This document shows positions 37,354-47,012 of a stretch of DNA of 64,000 nucleotides, in pieces (positions within the stretch are counted from its first letter, which is position 1; every line of letters begins with the position of its first letter). The notes beneath the pieces are model-generated. The model saw nothing but the letters and a program-made list of their open reading frames with translations, searched no databases and was not told where the DNA came from. The position numbers and the translations under genes were made by a program. This DNA comes from Pseudobacteroides sp. (GTDB lineage: Bacteria > Bacillota > Clostridia > Acetivibrionales > DSM-2933), in NCBI RefSeq assembly GCF_036567765.1, contig NZ_DATCTU010000121.1, positions 62,001 to 126,000 of the forward strand, read 5' to 3'.

Positions 37354-38829
37354 TTATTGCACTACCAAGTCATCAAAGCGTAATTTAACGTTCTTTTTAA
37401 ACGAACTAATCATTTCCTCTTTACTGGCAAACTTGCCGTCTAGATACAACCTTAACGCTTTAACAAACTCACTTTCAATGTCATGGTCATATGCGGTTGC
37501 ATTTTTCCCGTCTATCTCTTTAACAATGGGCTCAAAGAGCTTAAATCTATTTATGCCTAAAAACTTATCATTCTCCTTAGCACCCTCTGAAATGATCTCC
37601 ATGTTATTGGGAAAAGAATTATATTCATTAGCCCAATTCCTCATTAAGACCTTACCGGTTGTGAAATATTTTATAAATTCCCATGCAATCTCTTTATTTT
37701 GAGATTTGCTGTATATTCCATACCAGGTTCCCCCGTCATAGAAAGGATATGCGGGTCTTATTACTCCCCATTTTTGACCTGACTTTATATCGGTATAGCC
37801 CACTATATTTGAAATTTGCCCAAAAGGACATACCCATGCCATAACACTATCATTGCTGTAAATTGCTGAATACCAATCTGATGAAAGCGGCTCGATGCCC
37901 GCTTCATATCTAATTGCTCTTAGCATTTTTGCAAAACCGATAAAATCCTGTACCTTTTCATCAATAACGAGTTTATTATCTGTCACCCAGCCCTTGCGAC
38001 GTTCACCCATATACATTAACATGAGCTCTTCAAAGCTAGAAAATAAGCATACCTTTCCATTGCTTTTCTGTTTTAAAATTTCGGCTGTTTGCAATATTTT
38101 TTCAGGTGTTGAAAACATTTCTTCTATCTTCAGCGGGTCATCAGTTCCAAGATATTTTTGAGATATACTTTTTTTGTAGATGATCACACCTGGTGCTGCA
38201 GTATCTGATAGTGCTCTAAGGATTCCCTTTTTATCCGTTCCCACTTGTATGGTATAAGGTATCATTTTATCTGTATATCCCTTTGCCTTATCTGTCAAAT
38301 CCGCGAAAGCATCCGGCAATTCTATAAATCGTTTTGCAAATGAAGAATCCACAGCAAATACGTCAGCAACATGGGTTCCGGACTTTAAAGCAGCAGCAAG
38401 ATAATTCTGGTACTCTCCGTTTGCATTTGGCACTAGTTTTAAATTCACATTTACTTTAGGATAGACTTCTTTAAACTTATCCAGCATTCTATGTGCCTCA
38501 TCCTCATTAAAATGTGCAAAATCAAAGCCTATCTTTTTCGATGAAAAATTTATGGTATTGTCATCCAATACCACTCCAAATCCGGTTAACCTAGCCGCAG
38601 ATTCAAGGGGCAAATAGGGTTCACCCCCTATCATCACAGGCGACATATACGATTCGTCAGGATTTTTTATCACATTTTCCTTCTTATTATCCAAATATAT
38701 TTTAATATTACTATATTTAAAAACCTCTGTATCTTTCATGTTGCCATAAAGCCTTATAATACTAAATATTGATAAAGCAGTAAGGAAAATAAGGTAAGCA
38801 AGCAAAGACACTTTTGTTATTCTTCTCAT
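37354..38829 (-). CDS. Membrane-anchored family-1 solute-binding protein with stalk-like N-domain
   Basis: 491 residues. A signal-anchor helix (8-28) has no clear cleavage or lipobox. A short stalk-like beta domain (about 40-100, PYLPLESAARLTGFGV) precedes an extracellular solute-binding fold of the sugar/maltose-binding class (about 105-490). It is a tandem paralogue of the upstream gene, sharing for example QVGTDKKGILRALSDTAAPG. No permease or ATPase genes are nearby, so it may serve as a sensor or use a distant transporter. AGGGAG lies upstream of the ATG. Confidence 0.88.
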   Translation of the reverse strand: MRRITKVSLLAYLIFLTALSIFSIIRLYGNMKDTEVFKYSNIKIYLDNKKENVIKNPDESYMSPVMIGGEPYLPLESAARLTGFGVVLDDNTINFSSKKIGFDFAHFNEDEAHRMLDKFKEVYPKVNVNLKLVPNANGEYQNYLAAALKSGTHVADVFAVDSSFAKRFIELPDAFADLTDKAKGYTDKMIPYTIQVGTDKKGILRALSDTAAPGVIIYKKSISQKYLGTDDPLKIEEMFSTPEKILQTAEILKQKSNGKVCLFSSFEELMLMYMGERRKGWVTDNKLVIDEKVQDFIGFAKMLRAIRYEAGIEPLSSDWYSAIYSNDSVMAWVCPFGQISNIVGYTDIKSGQKWGVIRPAYPFYDGGTWYGIYSKSQNKEIAWEFIKYFTTGKVLMRNWANEYNSFPNNMEIISEGAKENDKFLGINRFKLFEPIVKEIDGKNATAYDHDIESEFVKALRLYLDGKFASKEEMISSFKKNVKLRFDDLVVQ

Positions 38830-38912
38830 ATATATCTCCCTGTCGTATTAATTCGGACTTCATAGATGCCGAGCTGATATATAACTTTACAGTTCGGTAT
38901 CTTTATTCAAAA

Positions 38913-40409
38913 CTATTGAACTTCTATATCTTTAAGCTTCAATTTCACATTATTTTTAAATACCCCGACCATATCTTCCTTGCTTTTTATACTACCATCC
39001 AGGTACAATTTCATTGCTTCTACGAACTCCTTGTAAATAGCCTCATCATATCGGGTTATAGTATCCCCTTTTATGTCTTTTACCAGGGGTTCAAAAAACT
39101 CAAATACATTGGTGCTCACAATTTTATTCACATTCGGTGACCCTTGACTAATAACTCCCAAATTATTAGGCAATTCCTGATTTTCGTTAGCCCAAGCCTT
39201 CATCATATCCTTGTGAGCAGTAAAAAATTTTACAAATTCCCATGCAGCATCCTTATTGGGAGATTTACTGTATATTCCATACCATGTGCCTCCCCAAAAG
39301 AAAGGGAATGTAGGATTAACCAGTCCCCATCTTCCGCCTTCTTCAGCTTTTTTATCATTACTGCCTAAAATCCACGGTATTCCCCAGGTAGGGCATATTA
39401 ATGCAAATATCTTTTCGTCATCCGCGATTGCAGCACTCCATTCTGAAGACCACTGATCAATACCTGATTCGTATTTATTATCTCTAAAAGTTTTTGCAAC
39501 ATCAATATACTCCAGCATGACTTTGTCAATGGTTAGTCTATTGTTAACAACCCATGCCTGACTTCGCCCGAAAATATACATTCTCAACAAATCTTCAAAC
39601 CCAGCAAATAAAGAAACATTTCCTCCACTTTTTTCCTTCAGCAGCCTTGCCGTTTTCAGCATGTTTTCAGGTGTTGAAAACATAACTTTTACTTTTTCAT
39701 GGTCATCAGTTCCAAGATATTTTTTTGCAACACCCTTTTTGAATGCAATAGCACCTGGTGCCGCAGTATCTGATAATGCCCTTAAAACACCATTTTGGTC
39801 TGTCCCGATTTGTACGGTATAGGGTATCATATTACCTCTATAGGCCTTTGCTATATCTCCTATGTCTAAAAAAGCACCAGGCATTTCAATAAATCTTTTG
39901 GCAAATAACGATTCAACAGCGATAACGTCAGGAGCGTTTTCTCCTGATGTTATTAGTGACTCAGTTTTATTTTCATAAATTTCATCCCTGGGATAATTAA
40001 GTATAACTTCAATGTTTGGATAAGCTTCTTTGAAATGCTGCAACATCTTTACCGCCGCATCCCTATTGAAATGCCTCACAGAAATCTTGCCTTTTATAGC
40101 TTCATTACGGTATTTATAACTGGATTTATCAGCTAACATAATTGCTTGCTGATTCTTATCCCACTTAACTTCAAAATTTGCTAAATCCGCTGCTGCTTCT
40201 AAAGGCACATATGTCTTTCCGTCCAATTCTACAGAAGGCAGTTTGGCTCCGGATTTATCAATAAATTCTTTTTTCTGTTTATCCAGATAAATTTCCATAT
40301 TGTCTTTTTTTATCGACTGAGTTTTATAACATAAAACAACACTTATGGCAGTTGCCAATGTAAGAATAATAAATAGTACTGCTATGATCACTTTAGTTAT
40401 TCTTTTCAT
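38913..40409 (-). CDS. Membrane-anchored solute-binding protein, tandem paralogue
   Basis: 498 residues with the same plan as the gene 83 bases downstream: signal-anchor helix (7-28), stalk-like segment (about 35-100, TYVPLEAAADLANFEV) and family-1 solute-binding domain (about 105-498, including GTWYGIYSKSPNKDAAWEF). The ligand is probably a sugar or oligosaccharide. GGGAGG precedes the ATG. The two genes face the same way and are likely one operon without transporter subunits. Confidence 0.88.
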   Translation of the reverse strand: MKRITKVIIAVLFIILTLATAISVVLCYKTQSIKKDNMEIYLDKQKKEFIDKSGAKLPSVELDGKTYVPLEAAADLANFEVKWDKNQQAIMLADKSSYKYRNEAIKGKISVRHFNRDAAVKMLQHFKEAYPNIEVILNYPRDEIYENKTESLITSGENAPDVIAVESLFAKRFIEMPGAFLDIGDIAKAYRGNMIPYTVQIGTDQNGVLRALSDTAAPGAIAFKKGVAKKYLGTDDHEKVKVMFSTPENMLKTARLLKEKSGGNVSLFAGFEDLLRMYIFGRSQAWVVNNRLTIDKVMLEYIDVAKTFRDNKYESGIDQWSSEWSAAIADDEKIFALICPTWGIPWILGSNDKKAEEGGRWGLVNPTFPFFWGGTWYGIYSKSPNKDAAWEFVKFFTAHKDMMKAWANENQELPNNLGVISQGSPNVNKIVSTNVFEFFEPLVKDIKGDTITRYDEAIYKEFVEAMKLYLDGSIKSKEDMVGVFKNNVKLKLKDIEVQ

Positions 40410-40530
40410 ATATACCTCCCGTCCTGCTGTAACAACAAATAAGCCCTGTATTAATAAGGATCATATATATACTATCATGTATTTCTAATTTTGAAAATAA
40501 AGTAAGTTATCATTACCTAACATTTTTTCT

Positions 40531-40559
40531 TGACGCATCAAAAAATATATGGTATTCTA
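40531..40559 (+). promoter_or_regulatory. Candidate sigma-A promoter of the EF-G-like gene
   Basis: TTGACG (40531-40536), a 17-base spacer and TATTCT (40554-40559). It would give a leader of about 360 bases before the main start codon. A small stem (TTGTTG/CAACAA) lies before the leader peptide. Confidence 0.6.
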
Positions 40560-40665
40560 AAATTTGTATGTTAAAAAACGTGTTGTTGCCTATTATACTA
40601 GTATGAGCCAACAAGTATATTATTTTATTCTTAAAACATGATTGTTTGAAGGGAGGATTAAACCA

Positions 40666-40809
40666 ATGCAAAGGCCATGCATGCTATGTTTTTATAACAA
40701 TAAAAAGCTATTATTTTTTCCAAGCATCAATATCGATATGCATTGGCTTAATTCCCTATTGCCACAAAAACCTTATCTTTTATGCAATGTCAGATACGGC
40801 TTTAGCTGA
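40666..40809 (+). CDS. Leader peptide upstream of the EF-G paralogue
   Basis: A 47-codon reading frame (starts MQRPCMLCFYNNKK, ends YGFS) has a strong GGGAGG nine bases before its ATG. It lies between the candidate promoter and a strong terminator hairpin. The peptide is Cys- and aromatic-rich with no known domain. Its position suggests that ribosome progress along it decides whether the hairpin forms. The segment GGCTTAATT (40745-40753) inside it can pair, with three G-U pairs, with GGTTAAGTC (40848-40856) in the terminator's left arm, a possible antiterminator. Similar leader/terminator layouts are described for tet(M) and other ribosome-protection genes. Confidence 0.65.
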   Translation: MQRPCMLCFYNNKKLLFFPSINIDMHWLNSLLPQKPYLLCNVRYGFS

Positions 40810-40845
40810 TCAAACACACACATAAAACATAAAAATGCAATATAG

Positions 40846-40884
40846 GCGGTTAAGTCATTTAGTTCATGACTTAACCGCTTTTTT
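40846..40884 (+). terminator. Attenuator-type terminator before the EF-G paralogue
   Basis: A perfect 13-base stem (GCGGTTAAGTCAT / ATGACTTAACCGC), a 7-base loop and six T. It sits 37 bases after the leader peptide stop and 45 bases before the EF-G-like start, so transcripts must read through it to reach the gene. Confidence 0.92.
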
Positions 40885-40928
40885 GCTGTTCAGGAAAAGT
40901 TAATTTTATTATCAAAGGAGAGATTATT

Positions 40929-42992
40929 ATGAAAAGACAATTTAGTTTGGAAAACACTAGAAACATTGGTATTATGGCTCATATTGATGCTGGTAAAACC
41001 ACTACAACAGAAAGGATTTTGTTCTACTCAGGCAAGCTTCATCGTTTGGGCGAGGTTCATGACGGAAGTGCAGCGATGGATTATTTACCACAGGAGCAGG
41101 ACAGAGGTATTACAATTACATCTGCGGCCACTACGGCAGAGTGGAAAGGACATAGAATTAATATCATTGATACCCCAGGTCATGTAGATTTTACAGTTGA
41201 AGTGGAAAGATCGCTTCGCGTTTTAGATGGCTCAGTTGCATTATTCTGTGCTAAAGGCGGAGTGGAGCCCCAATCAGAAACCGTGTGGCGGCAGGCCGAC
41301 AACTATGGCGTACCACGGCTTGCATTTGTAAACAAAATGGATATCATAGGAGCAGATTTCTACAACTGTGTTGCCATGATGAAGAATAGGTTAAAAACAA
41401 ATGCCGTACCTCTTCAGCTTCCTATTGGCAATGAAGATTCCTTCTGCGGTATTGTGGACCTTATTACATTAAAGGCCTACTTTTACAAGGACGAATCGGG
41501 TAAAATCTTAGAGGAAGGCTCAATACCTGAAGATATGATGAACCTTGTAGATGAGTATCGCATTGTTTTACTGGAAACAGCTGCAGAACAAAATGAAGAG
41601 CTTATGGTAAAGTATCTTTCAGGAGATATGTTATCGATTGATGAGATTAAAGAGGCCCTTAGGAAAGCTACTATTGCTGCAATCATAACACCGGTGCTTT
41701 GCGGATCAGCTTACAGAAACAAAGGCATTCAGCAGCTTTTAGATGCGGTGATTGATTATCTTCCATCACCACTAGATGTTGGTCCTATAAAAGGTATATC
41801 AATGGATGGCGAGACTGGTATTGAAAGATCCGCCGATGATCAGGGACCTTTCTCAGCTCTGGCATTTAAGATTATATCAGATACTTACATAGGTAAGCTT
41901 TGCTTTTTCAGAGTATACTCTGGAACATTAAAAGCCGGTTCCTATGTGTATAATTCTTCAAAAGGTAAAAGAGAAAGGATAGGTCGGATCTTACAAATGC
42001 ATGCTAATCACCGCGAAGACATTGAGATGGCTTATGCAGGCGATATCGCGGCTGCAGTCGGACTAAAAGATACAACTACTGGAGACACCCTATGTTCGGA
42101 AGATAATGTAGTAATTCTTGAATCTATGATATTTCCCGAGCCGGTGATCTCAGTTGCTGTTGAGCCTAAGACAAAAGCAGAACAAAGCAAAATGAGCATT
42201 GCATTGCAAAAACTATCGGAAGAAGATCCTACGTTCCGGGTACATACCGATAAAGAAACCGGTCAAACCATAATTGAAGGAATGGGAGAACTTCACTTGG
42301 AGATCATTATAGACCGCATGAAGACTGATTTTAACGTTACAGCCAATGTTGGCAAACCCAAGGTGGCTTACAGGGAAACCATTCGCAAGAAAGCTAAAGC
42401 AGAAGGTAAACTGGTAAAACAAACCGGCGGAAGCGGTCAATATGCTCACTGTGTGTTAGAGGTTGAGCCCTTAGCACGCGGAAGCGGTTTTGAGTTCGTT
42501 TCCAAAATTACAGGCGGAGCTATCCCAAAGGAATTCATAGGGCCTATAGAGTCTGGCGTTCGAGATGCTTTGAATTACGGTGTATTAGGAGGATATAGTG
42601 TAGTCGATATAAAAGTTACCCTCATTGACGGGTCATACCATGATGAGGATTCCTCAGAAATAGCTTTTAGAACTGCCGCTTCAATGGCATTTAAAGAAGC
42701 ATGTCATAAAGCAAGTCCTGTACTTTTAGAACCCATCATGAAAGTTGATGTATCTGTGCCGGAAGAATATACCGGTGACGGGATTGGAGAAATCAATATG
42801 AGGAGGGGCAGAATAGAAGGAATGGAAGCAAGATCCGGCTATCAAATGATCATGGCAAATGTCCCTCTATCAGAAATGTTTGAGTTCTCCACACCTCTTC
42901 GCTCCAAAACTCAGGGCCGCGGAACTTTCAGCATGCAAATAAGTCACTTTGCAGAAGTTCCAAATAACATCCAAGACTGTGTTTTAGGTTAG
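40929..42992 (+). CDS. Elongation factor G paralogue (EF-G2-like GTPase)
   Basis: 687 residues, the normal EF-G length. The GTPase motifs are AHIDAGKTT (G1, about 17-25), DTPGH (G3) and NKMD (G4, followed by II where housekeeping EF-G has Arg). Domains II to V follow in the usual order, including the EF-G domain IV region (GGSGQYAHCVLEVEP). It would promote translocation or act on stalled or drug-bound ribosomes. The attenuator-like leader upstream suggests induction when translation is disturbed. It stands alone, away from a ribosomal protein operon, so it is probably not the housekeeping fusA. AAAGGAGAG precedes the ATG. Confidence 0.9.
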   Translation: MKRQFSLENTRNIGIMAHIDAGKTTTTERILFYSGKLHRLGEVHDGSAAMDYLPQEQDRGITITSAATTAEWKGHRINIIDTPGHVDFTVEVERSLRVLDGSVALFCAKGGVEPQSETVWRQADNYGVPRLAFVNKMDIIGADFYNCVAMMKNRLKTNAVPLQLPIGNEDSFCGIVDLITLKAYFYKDESGKILEEGSIPEDMMNLVDEYRIVLLETAAEQNEELMVKYLSGDMLSIDEIKEALRKATIAAIITPVLCGSAYRNKGIQQLLDAVIDYLPSPLDVGPIKGISMDGETGIERSADDQGPFSALAFKIISDTYIGKLCFFRVYSGTLKAGSYVYNSSKGKRERIGRILQMHANHREDIEMAYAGDIAAAVGLKDTTTGDTLCSEDNVVILESMIFPEPVISVAVEPKTKAEQSKMSIALQKLSEEDPTFRVHTDKETGQTIIEGMGELHLEIIIDRMKTDFNVTANVGKPKVAYRETIRKKAKAEGKLVKQTGGSGQYAHCVLEVEPLARGSGFEFVSKITGGAIPKEFIGPIESGVRDALNYGVLGGYSVVDIKVTLIDGSYHDEDSSEIAFRTAASMAFKEACHKASPVLLEPIMKVDVSVPEEYTGDGIGEINMRRGRIEGMEARSGYQMIMANVPLSEMFEFSTPLRSKTQGRGTFSMQISHFAEVPNNIQDCVLG

Positions 42993-42994
42993 AA

Positions 42995-43026
42995 AAATGG
43001 GTAGCCAATGCGGCTACCCATTTTTT
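42995..43026 (+). terminator. Terminator after the EF-G paralogue
   Basis: The stem AAATGGGTAGCC / GGCTACCCATTT with a five-base loop and T run closes right after the stop codon. The convergent gene ends at its right flank. Confidence 0.9.
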
Positions 43027-43444
43027 ATTGGATATAAAAACTATAATTTTCACCTGAATTATTATCCCAATTGTTTGCATCATCCTTAAAGGCTACGTTT
43101 ATCTGTTTGCTATCTACTGCAGGAATTGATAATTCATACATGTGTTGGTTGGTACTATTCATAGGGTAAGTTGAAGTATTCTGCCAGTCATCATTGTCAC
43201 CAAAGCCCACTACTGCAAACACTCCACTAGCACCACTTTTCGTAAGAAGTCCGCTATATGTCAGTTTTACTTTGTCTCCTACAGTTGAAACCGTAACACC
43301 TTTTGAATAGTTATCATAAAGTATTTCATCTGCAAGCTCTACGTCAAAACTTTCACATCCGCATTCATTACATCCGGATGATTTGCAATCAGCATTAATC
43401 ACAGGCACACTACTTTTCTTCTTGAAAAAATCCAATATACCCAT
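43025..43444 (-). CDS. Small CBM25-like carbohydrate-binding protein with Cys-rich N-terminus
   Basis: 139 residues with no signal peptide. Residues 1-35 include a Cys cluster (C-x4-C-x2-C-x-C near 20-30). The remainder looks like one starch-binding CBM25/26-type beta-sandwich, ending in the signature NWDNNSGENYSFYI. It could bind glycogen or starch in the cytoplasm, perhaps as a targeting protein. A metal-binding or processed-peptide role for the Cys cluster is possible but unsupported. GGAGG precedes the ATG. Confidence 0.75.
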   Translation of the reverse strand: MGILDFFKKKSSVPVINADCKSSGCNECGCESFDVELADEILYDNYSKGVTVSTVGDKVKLTYSGLLTKSGASGVFAVVGFGDNDDWQNTSTYPMNSTNQHMYELSIPAVDSKQINVAFKDDANNWDNNSGENYSFYIQ

Positions 43445-43559
43445 TATTCTTACCTCCCAACAAAATTATATTTTTTTAACCCATTATAGTTTTTACAGGC
43501 TATTAAAAATTATCTTAAAAGAATAATGGCAAATTTGAAAAGAATATGAATTTGTATGA

Positions 43560-44952
43560 TTATAACGATTGTTTTATAAATGAACCTGACACAAAATTAA
43601 AATACAAATTATTTCTTTGTATAAGGGAATCATGACTTCCTTCATCTGCAATTTTTCCATCCTCCAGGATAAATATTCTATCAGCATTTAGTATGGTGGT
43701 AAGTCTGTGTGCAATTACCAGCACAGTACAATGGTTCTTGATTTTACCAATTATATTTTTAATTGTTTTCTCACTGTGAGGATCTAATGAAGATGTGGGT
43801 TCATCAAGAATAATTAAAGAAGGCTTTCTCAAAAGAGCCCTTGCTATCCCCAACTTTTGACTTTCACCCCCTGAAAAATTCAAATTCTCGTTTATTACTG
43901 TCTCATAGCCGTGAGGCAAGCTCATAATTTTTTCATGGAGCTCCACCTTCCTGCATGCTTCAATAACTTCCTCATCTTTAGCATCAAGTCTTCCCCGTCT
44001 TATGTTATCCATTATGCTTTTATTAAAAGCTCAATCCGCTGCGGAACAAAACCGATATTTTTCCGTAGGGCTTCCACACCCATTTTGCTTATATCTTTTC
44101 CTCCAATATAAATCTTTCCTTCCGGAATGCTGTAAAAACCCATCAAGATGTTTATAAGTGTACTCTTTCCTGATCCGCTTTTACCTACAATAGCTGCGAA
44201 TTCGTTGTTTCTTATATTCATGTTAATATTTTTTAATACCAGAATATCCGGGCTCATAGCTACAACCTGTCCGATACTTAAGGAGCCTTCCATGACTAGA
44301 TAAGCTCCATAACCGTAAATTATCGATAATGAGGATACCACCATTACAGATAAAAATGTTCCTAGAGTAACGCTGTATTTGGAAATCTTTAAGCTGGATG
44401 TATGTAGATTATATGATGCACTTTTAAATTCCTTTACAGTCAGTTTTTCAAGGGATAAGGCCTTAATTGGCAGAATCTTATCACAAGACTGATTTATAAC
44501 AGTGCATAGATCATCAAGGCTGGTCTGAACTTCAAGAGACAATATCCCAAGCTTTTTACTCAAAAAAGAACTTAATGCCCCACCATCATTCAAAACTCTC
44601 GAAATTATTTCACCTTTTTTAACGGAATCAAAAAATTTCAGCGGTGCATGAATAATTTTTTCAAAAAGCTTTTCCCGTATTGAAAGTGTTATTCTTTCAG
44701 TAATGTTAATAAAAACAAGGTTTTTAAAGTATTCTATAAATGGTTGTGAACACATACAATAAAGAAAAATACCAGACCCCATGTAAGATTATGAAGCGAT
44801 CCGGCCGGTATAACTTCGTCGATCAAATGCCTCGATACCAACGGGGCGGCGAACAAAGCAACTGAACCTAGTATTGTAAGTATAAGCCCGATAATTTGCC
44901 ACTTTATAAAAGGTTTAATCAGCAGGTATATTTTTTTAGCAAAATCCTTCAT
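43560..44952 (-). pseudogene. Broken ABC exporter (membrane + ATPase) of the RiPP-like locus
   Basis: Three overlapping reading frames together spell one exporter. The first (to 44734) holds the N-terminal membrane helices. The second (44782-44012) continues SQPFIEYFKNLVFINI and includes a Walker A (GKSGSGKST). The third (44012-43560) has the ABC signature FSGGESQ and Walker B SLIILDEPTS. The junctions are single-base shifts near 44745 and 44030. In-frame losses are also evident: part of the membrane domain is missing after SSFLS and the linker to the ATPase after GQVVAM. It cannot make a full transporter. Confidence 0.85.
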
Positions 44953-44956
44953 ATTA

Positions 44957-45433
44957 TTATTTCTCCCTTAACCTTTTAACATACCGTGCCGTGTAAGGTT
45001 TAAACTTGTAGTATTTTATAAGTGTTTCCATTTTGGTGTTATGACTCAAAACATCAGCTTCTAAGTAGCTGCAGCCCATAGATGCTGCCCATGCTTCTGT
45101 GGCTTTAACAAGATCGGTACTTAAGGTCAGTCCCATCCTGTAATCTTCTTCAACGTACATGTGAAACACATATGCATAATCATCAGCGGGAAAGTAATAG
45201 TCTTTATGATGCAAAACCGTCTCTATAAAACCTACTATTTTATTTTGTACTTCGGCAACAAATATAGCACAATATTTTTTGCTCATTGCAAATCTTAAAT
45301 TGCCATACTCTTTAAATTCAATATTTTGGTCAAAATATGGGTCTTTACTGATTTGATCATAGGATAGCTTGCACCATAATTCATTGATTGCACTCATATC
45401 CCGCTTTTTGGCTTTTCTTATTTTATAATTCAC
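44957..45433 (-). CDS. GNAT-family N-acetyltransferase
   Basis: About 158 residues from a GTG at 45433, with CAGGTGG upstream. It has the GNAT fold: IRKAKKRDMSAINELW at the start, IVGFIETV for strand 4 and the acetyl-CoA loop near EEDYRMGLTLSTDLV (weaker than the usual RxxGxG/A). It lies between the broken radical SAM gene and the broken exporter, all in one direction, so it may once have modified or protected against the peptide product. Its frame is undamaged. Confidence 0.8.
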   Translation of the reverse strand: MNYKIRKAKKRDMSAINELWCKLSYDQISKDPYFDQNIEFKEYGNLRFAMSKKYCAIFVAEVQNKIVGFIETVLHHKDYYFPADDYAYVFHMYVEEDYRMGLTLSTDLVKATEAWAASMGCSYLEADVLSHNTKMETLIKYYKFKPYTARYVKRLREK

Positions 45434-45482
45434 AAAACCACCTGATAAATGTAAATTTTTAAGCAATAACTAAAGCGATATT

Positions 45483-46795
45483 CTAATCATTGCTTAGCAA
45501 ATACGTTATTTTAAGATATTCTTCCAATTGGTATTTCCAGTTTTCACAGTTAGGCTTTTTATACTTCATTCCTATATATGGACAGCCGCCCATACAAATG
45601 GGCAGATATTTGCATTCCCTGCATTCACTGAAATCCAATGGACTCCATGTCATATAATTAACATTATTCAATTTCACCTTGTCTTCTATTTTTACAGAGC
45701 TGTTAACGTTTCCAATGGATTTATCTGTTACACCCGCATCATTCCAACATTTATATATATATATCCCTTAGGATCTATGACATATGAAGACATCTGGGTT
45801 GCACCGCAGTAGTTTCCTATAATATTTGGGTATAACATTCTGTCATTTACTCTGAAACGGTTTTGAAGTAGCAGCTTTAAGGTATTGATATTTATTTCTG
45901 AAAATTGCTTGGTATGCATGCAGGATTCGGCTATATGGTCACAGGCATCGGTATAAGATGTAACTTTCCCAAGGGAAAGAGGCAGATCCTGAAGATTGTT
46001 CTCCTTAAGTATATCAAGAAGGTCTTTGACAAAAGATGAATTTTCATTATCTACGTTCATTCTTATATTACATAATATGTTCTTTGCTTTTAGCTTTTTG
46101 ATGTTTGACAGAAGTACATCGAAAGTACCTTCTCCGTTTAGCTTAAGTATTCTTCTCTTGTTATGAATATTGGGAGGTCCATCCAATGTTATTTGAACCG
46201 AGTTAACATTTGAGGATATTAATTGTTCTATTATCTCATCGTTTAGCAAATAACCGTTTGTAACCATTCCTGCATGGTATTTAACATTGCTTTCTTCACA
46301 TATTTTAATGGCTTTCCGGGAAAAATCAAAAATAGTTTCACTTGCAATAAGAGGCTCTCCGCCATACCAGGTTACATGTATGTCTCCTTTTTTTGCAGCA
46401 ACCGCAGTAATCCAGCTTAGAATTGCGTTCTTAGTTTCATCGCTCATTTTACCTGCTGTCGGGTACTCATAACAGTAAGGGCATTTAAAGTTACATTCAA
46501 GAGTTGGTGCTATTGTAAGAAACAGGCCATAGTCATGATACTTTCCTTCATTCATCCTGTATTCAACCAGCTTTAACTCATCAACATCATCAGTTAAGAT
46601 ATAGTTTCCACGAAGCATCTCATCAATAAGCTTCTTTTTATCTTCTTCAAGATTCTCATGCTCTATGTCTTCAATATTATCTATAATATTTATAAACTCA
46701 TCATCTATTTGTGCGAGTGCACAAGTAAGACTATTAAAAGCAATTTTCACATCGTCATTGAGAGTCCAGAAAAAATTGTATCTTGAAGCCTTCAT
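45483..46795 (-). pseudogene. Radical SAM/SPASM peptide maturase, frameshifted at a (TA)6 tract
   Basis: The first part (46795-45728) has a RiPP-recognition-like N-terminus and the radical SAM motif CNFKCPYC (C101, C105, C108), followed by the barrel (VTWYGGEPL, VNSVQITLDGP). At PKGYIY the frame shifts within ATATATATATAT. Dropping one AT restores KCWNDAG and joins the second part (to 45483), which holds the SPASM auxiliary-cluster cysteines CRECKYLPICMGGC. It probably installed thioether or similar crosslinks in a ribosomal peptide. No precursor peptide gene was found within 200 bases. A start at 46795 has GGGGG upstream. Confidence 0.85.
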
Positions 46796-46946
46796 ATTGC
46801 TTATCCCCCTAATTTATCAACTTCTGCAAGTTACTCACTTACTTTCTTTAGAGATATAATGTACCTAAAGTCAAAATCTGGATAGGATTAAAAAATTTAA
46901 CCATAGTCAAGCTTTTCAACCTTGATCGCTATCGCGAGAAATTGAA

Positions 46947-46980
46947 AGCACACCATATCATATGTCTGATATGGTGTGCT
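46947..46980 (-). terminator. Hairpin terminator after the GH9 cluster
   Basis: A perfect 14-base stem (AGCACACCATATCA with its complement) and a six-base loop lie 33 bases past the last GH9 stop on the minus strand. The T run is weak. Confidence 0.75.
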
Positions 46981-47012
46981 AAACTCAAAAATCAATATTG
47001 ATTACTGTCATT

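Noticed and set aside
46796..46946. Precursor peptide for the radical SAM maturase
   Set aside because: Only a tiny Cys-free frame (MVKFFNPIQILTLG...) was present, without a ribosome-binding site or core-like C-terminus.
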